NCBI GenBank assembly: GCA_037447655.1
Contig: JBBHKE010002709.1
Span: 61,469 to 118,968 of the forward strand
From: Zygnema cylindricum
Lineage: Eukaryota; Streptophyta; Zygnematophyceae; Zygnematales; Zygnemataceae
DNA length: 57,500 bases
Direction: 5' to 3'
The notes beneath the pieces were generated by a model. The model was not told the origin of the DNA. It saw only the letters and a program-made list of their open reading frames with translations, and did not search any database. The position numbers and the translations under genes are program-made. Positions 54,381 through 57,500 of this stretch are shown piece by piece (position 1 is the first letter of the stretch; each line of letters opens with the position of its first letter).

Positions 54381-55615
54381 AAGAATCGATGCATATGTGG
54401 GGTGTGATATTTATTTAAACATTAACACGGTGGCTTATCCATTTAACTAAACCAAACTCACAAAGACGCGCATGTAAACAGACGAAATATGGACACGAAT
54501 CAGACCATGTAAAATATATTGATCGGATGGTCGTCGTTGAAGTCGCCAACCCCGGAATGAACTTTTGGCGGTTTTTTCAGAGACAACGTCACGCGATGGC
54601 ACACGTCGCCACATTTTTGGACATCGGAGAAGATAGGATGAGGAACTATGGCTCTCGATTAGGCAGGCGTCATCCGCAAGACCATGTTGTACAATGGTCG
54701 TACAAATAGTATATTGGCCACTATACCTTGTTGTAACGTACTATGTTCCTATTAGTCTATGGTTTAATAGTAGGTAGCTGTGAGTAGGCAGACCAGAGTA
54801 GACAGAGCAGTACTTGCTAAAATTCAGGCACCTCTCTCTGAGAGAGCTTTTTGTTACAATTCTATGTCCATTTCCTGCTAAGGACCAAAAGTCAAAGTTA
54901 GTCAAAGATGTGTGAGAAGAAGTCAACCTAAGTCCGGTACGGTTCAAGTACGGTTGATTAGACGTCACATAAACGTCAAGTTACAATTTAGTATAATTTG
55001 CGTAGACGTCAAGATTTGGTATACGCCAGGTACATTTACATAGACGTTAAGTTAACTTTGAGTAGATGTCAACATTTTGTCGTGCATGTGTCCAATCGAA
55101 CCAAAAAAACATGCAACCCAACTAGCTGGCGAGTAGAAAACGTGGAATAGACAACAACAAAGCACATCCCAAAGCAAAAAGATTATAATACAAAGCTAAA
55201 ATGAATATGACAATGTAAAAATGAGATAACAGGTGGAAAGGATAAAAGGTGAAAGGTGAGTGGGAAGCCGAGAGAGAGATCCATTTATTTCATTAATGTT
55301 GGAAATCGTACGTCGCGTCACCGACATTCCGAAATCATATGTCGCGGAATACGTGCTTAGAATCATTTGTCGCGTCACGCCAAAATCTGCGACAGAAAAT
55401 TAAAGTACGGACGTTGTCGCGAGAATTACGTGAAATGTAAGTATGTACAGTCAACTTCTTCGGCAGAAATTACGTGAAAAATAAATATGTACGGTCGACA
55501 CGTACGGCGATGTAAATATGTACGGTCTTGCAAAACCCAAATAACACACAAATACCAATTAGTGTGGCGACTGCCCGTCCTAAACCCTAAATATAAACAA
55601 GAAAAGTGTCCGACG
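54381..55615. other. Non-coding interval with short repeated words
   Basis: No gene I can support. TAGACGTCAAG-like words recur at 54960-55075, and AATTACGTGAAA...TATGTACGGTC occurs about three times at 55422-55535. A 60-codon frame at 54527-54709 has no recognisable domain. Confidence 0.45.
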
Positions 55616-55625
55616 AGATTCTGGC

Positions 55626-55892
55626 ATGACAAATAAAAGTTACGATTTCTGTCTATCTTGTGAGGTTGAATTCACTAATTACGATGATACTCAACCTCTA
55701 TTTTACACTTGTCCTGTAGATTATTTGTCTCATGTTTGCATTGAAGTGCCATCCTTGGGCATTGGTTGCTTGGAGTCGAGGGTGGAACGTGGAGTAAAGG
55801 GAGGACAACTAAAACAAGGTGGAGGAGACGAGAAGTTGACAAGTTTATTCCCTCCGCTCTGGTTGCAATATGCGTGCGTCCATTGGGGATAA
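55626..55892 (+). CDS. Hypothetical 88-codon frame with CxxC...HxxC pattern
   Basis: Begins MTNKSYDFCLSCEVEFTNYD and continues to a FYTCPVDYLSHVCIEVP segment, so Cys/His spacing is C-x2-C-x17-C-x6-H-x2-C, as in treble-clef or RING/PHD-like zinc sites. The second half (from about residue 45) is Gly/Lys-rich and looks unrelated. It may be the end of a decayed gene exon. No family can be named. Confidence 0.25.
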   Translation: MTNKSYDFCLSCEVEFTNYDDTQPLFYTCPVDYLSHVCIEVPSLGIGCLESRVERGVKGGQLKQGGGDEKLTSLFPPLWLQYACVHWG

Positions 55893-55899
55893 GTTATAT

Positions 55900-56800
55900 T
55901 TTGAGTGATGTGGATAAGACGTCGACGAGTCTATCAAAGGAGGTAAACCGAAGCTCATTAAATCCATAATATACATAAAATTGAGATAGAAACTCTTAGA
56001 AGAACTTCACTTCCGCGTTGGTATTGACCCTCCTCCTAGGTTAGAATAGAATGTTAACTTCATTTTATCGACTAGGCCATAGGATTTGGGAAACCAGTAC
56101 CTCATGCTACTTTGTGCTTAAGGGATAGTTTGCGCGTCTGACAAAGGTTTTGGTAGTATACTAACCCGTTTTTTGTAGAATATTGGAACGTCGATGGTGC
56201 ATTTATGGGACTCATGCTTAAGACATTGACATATAATGTTGCCTCGGGATCGGAGCTAACAAGGGCTTCCGATAACCTTTTCCCACTTCCACACATTTAC
56301 GCTTAGATCATGGGGGAATGGGCCCGACAAATTGATCAAAACTCATAAATGAGATGGCTATCTATACTTTGCTTGAATAGGATGCCTTTGATTTCACATT
56401 CTTTGATGAATACAGGTTTTGGTAAAAAACGTTATAGATTTGTCAAGGTACCAATCACATTTGATAATTCTGGGGTTGTGTATAGGGTACAAATGAAGGG
56501 CACATGGACCTAACGTGAGTTATAAATTCTTAGTTAATTTGTTAGGAATTGTTGTTTTTAGGGGTGCAAATCAAGAACATGAAGCGAAGAAGGCAATGTA
56601 AATAAAACATAGTTTGTAATTATTCACGTCCCAAAGTAGGTTTGTGCAGAGGTGGAGACCTTTTAATTTAGCAATTTTGTTTTAAATAAACACAATGAAA
56701 ACAATCGTTTTTGAACAACACTGGTAATTTGGACAAAATCAGTATTTCGCTAAACCCGTGCGAAAGCCTTTTATTGTTTCACTCGGTACACACCCAGTAC
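55900..56800. other. Non-coding interval, nothing recognised
   Basis: AT-balanced sequence without long frames or repeats that I can identify. Confidence 0.4.
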
Positions 56801-56807
56801 CGAATGC

Positions 56808-57112
56808 CATAGTTCAAAAGTAGGTGAAAGTAGGCCAATACAATATGCCTATTGTATGCAAACATACAATATGACCTTAACACCCATATTGTATTCGGAC
56901 CTATTCGGACCAATTAAAATACTCGGACAAAAATTGGACCAATTAAAACATTCGGACCAAAAATGTTTATTTTCCACCGTCAGATTAGGACGATCGGACG
57001 GTCTCTGATCAAAGTAGCGATCTAAGAAGATCACATGAAAAGCCCATAACACAACTTACGATAAAGGCGCCGACCAAAGGCCTACCATTAAAACGCCTAC
57101 TTTTGAACTATG
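56808..57112. mobile_element. hAT-type MITE (copy 2)
   Basis: Same family as 41687-42140. Inverted ends CATAGTTCAAAAGTAGG and CCTACTTTTGAACTATG pair perfectly over 17 bp. Shared interior words are TACAATATGCCTATTGTATG, CGATCTAAGAAGATCACATG and CCCATAACACAACTTACGAT. It lacks the internal duplication of copy 1 and instead has a CGGACCAATTAAAA repeat. No clear 8 bp duplication is visible at its flanks. Confidence 0.85.
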
Positions 57113-57354
57113 CTTCAATTCAATAACTGTCCTTCTAATTGCGCTGCGTCGTGTTTTCGTGCCTGTTTGACTTTCTATTGTAAGAAAAGTGAAAACCTTT
57201 AGAATTTACCGGTGTGTGGCAATCAAGGTGTGGATGTTCGGCAGCCATGGTTTTTGTTCAAAATTTTGGGCTGTCGCGCATGCCCTTTCGCGGTTTGGCA
57301 TTTCTACCATGTAGCAGTACACATCATGAGTTTACAGGCACCATATGTTCTCCA

Positions 57355-57466
57355 CGGCCGTCTTATATATCTTCCAACTTCTTCAATCCTTTCCAAATAC
57401 CATGCAGAAAAAGTTGGTTACACAATCAGCAACCTGTGGCGCCTGTTCATTTACAAGGTGAGCATG
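57355..57466 (+). promoter_or_regulatory. Possible promoter and first exon at the window edge
   Basis: TCTTATATATC (TATA-like, about 57361-57371), then ATG at 57403 starting MQKKLVTQSATCGACSFT, ended by AAG|GTGAGC near 57459. This looks like a short first exon with a good splice donor; the rest would lie beyond the window. No product can be named. Confidence 0.25.
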
Positions 57467-57500
57467 AAATTTTGCGGGCATGTTATTTTCCTTGTTTTGA

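Overview
This is a nuclear window from a eukaryote rich in transposable elements. It is AT-rich, with long homopurine/homopyrimidine stretches. I recognise one apparently intact protein gene, a six-exon SDR42E-type short-chain dehydrogenase with a C-terminal membrane domain. Its architecture, together with LTR retrotransposons primed by initiator tRNA-Met, points to the plant lineage (an alga, bryophyte, lycophyte or fern-like genome). That assignment is inference. I saw no bacterial operons, rRNA, CRISPR array or convincing functional tRNA gene.

Layout. 1-5.1 kb: non-coding, dominated by polypyrimidine tracts, a (CCCTCT)n microsatellite, an (AT)n tract and small tandem duplications. 5.1-20 kb: a nested pair of decayed Ty3/gypsy elements. 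A plus-strand element (5335-14056) sits inside the integrase of a minus-strand relative (14057-19961, continuing at 5098-5334), and its 3' LTR holds a 0.94 kb DNA transposon flanked by TTAA. 20-23.4 kb: a Ty1/copia remnant with RNase H. 23.4-31.8 kb: the SDR42E-like gene on the minus strand, with a 2.2 kb homopyrimidine tract in intron 3, a purine-rich in-frame insertion in exon 4, and GGGA-repeat blocks at both ends and in the intron.

33.4-38 kb: a seven-exon, stop-interrupted gene whose domain order (Ndc10-like tyrosine-recombinase core, then GCR1_C-like DNA-binding domain) matches Crypton transposons. 38.3-39.3 kb: about five copies of a 194 bp satellite-like repeat. 40.3-42.3 kb: a foldback-like element with nested inverted repeats, fourteen copies of a 32 bp minisatellite in one arm, and a hAT-type MITE with an 8 bp target duplication in the other. 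42.4-45.4 kb: a 1.25 kb segmental duplication containing another TTAA-flanked element and part of a retrotransposon LTR.

45.1-49.6 kb: a non-autonomous copia-type element on the minus strand with two complete LTRs, a gag-only interior, and a primer-binding site complementary to the anticodon arm of initiator tRNA-Met; the likely gag start codon lies inside that site. 49.6-57.5 kb: older repeats, a 480 bp direct duplication with a TATA-like element, LTR fragments, an unidentified frameshifted protein relic, a tRNA-like SINE candidate, a second hAT MITE, and a possible first exon at the right edge.

Nothing suggests an operon-like functional system. The window is one host gene in a landscape of nested mobile elements. 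The most unusual items are the intron-bearing Crypton relic, the half-tRNA primer site overlapping a start codon, and the foldback element with an asymmetric repeat expansion.
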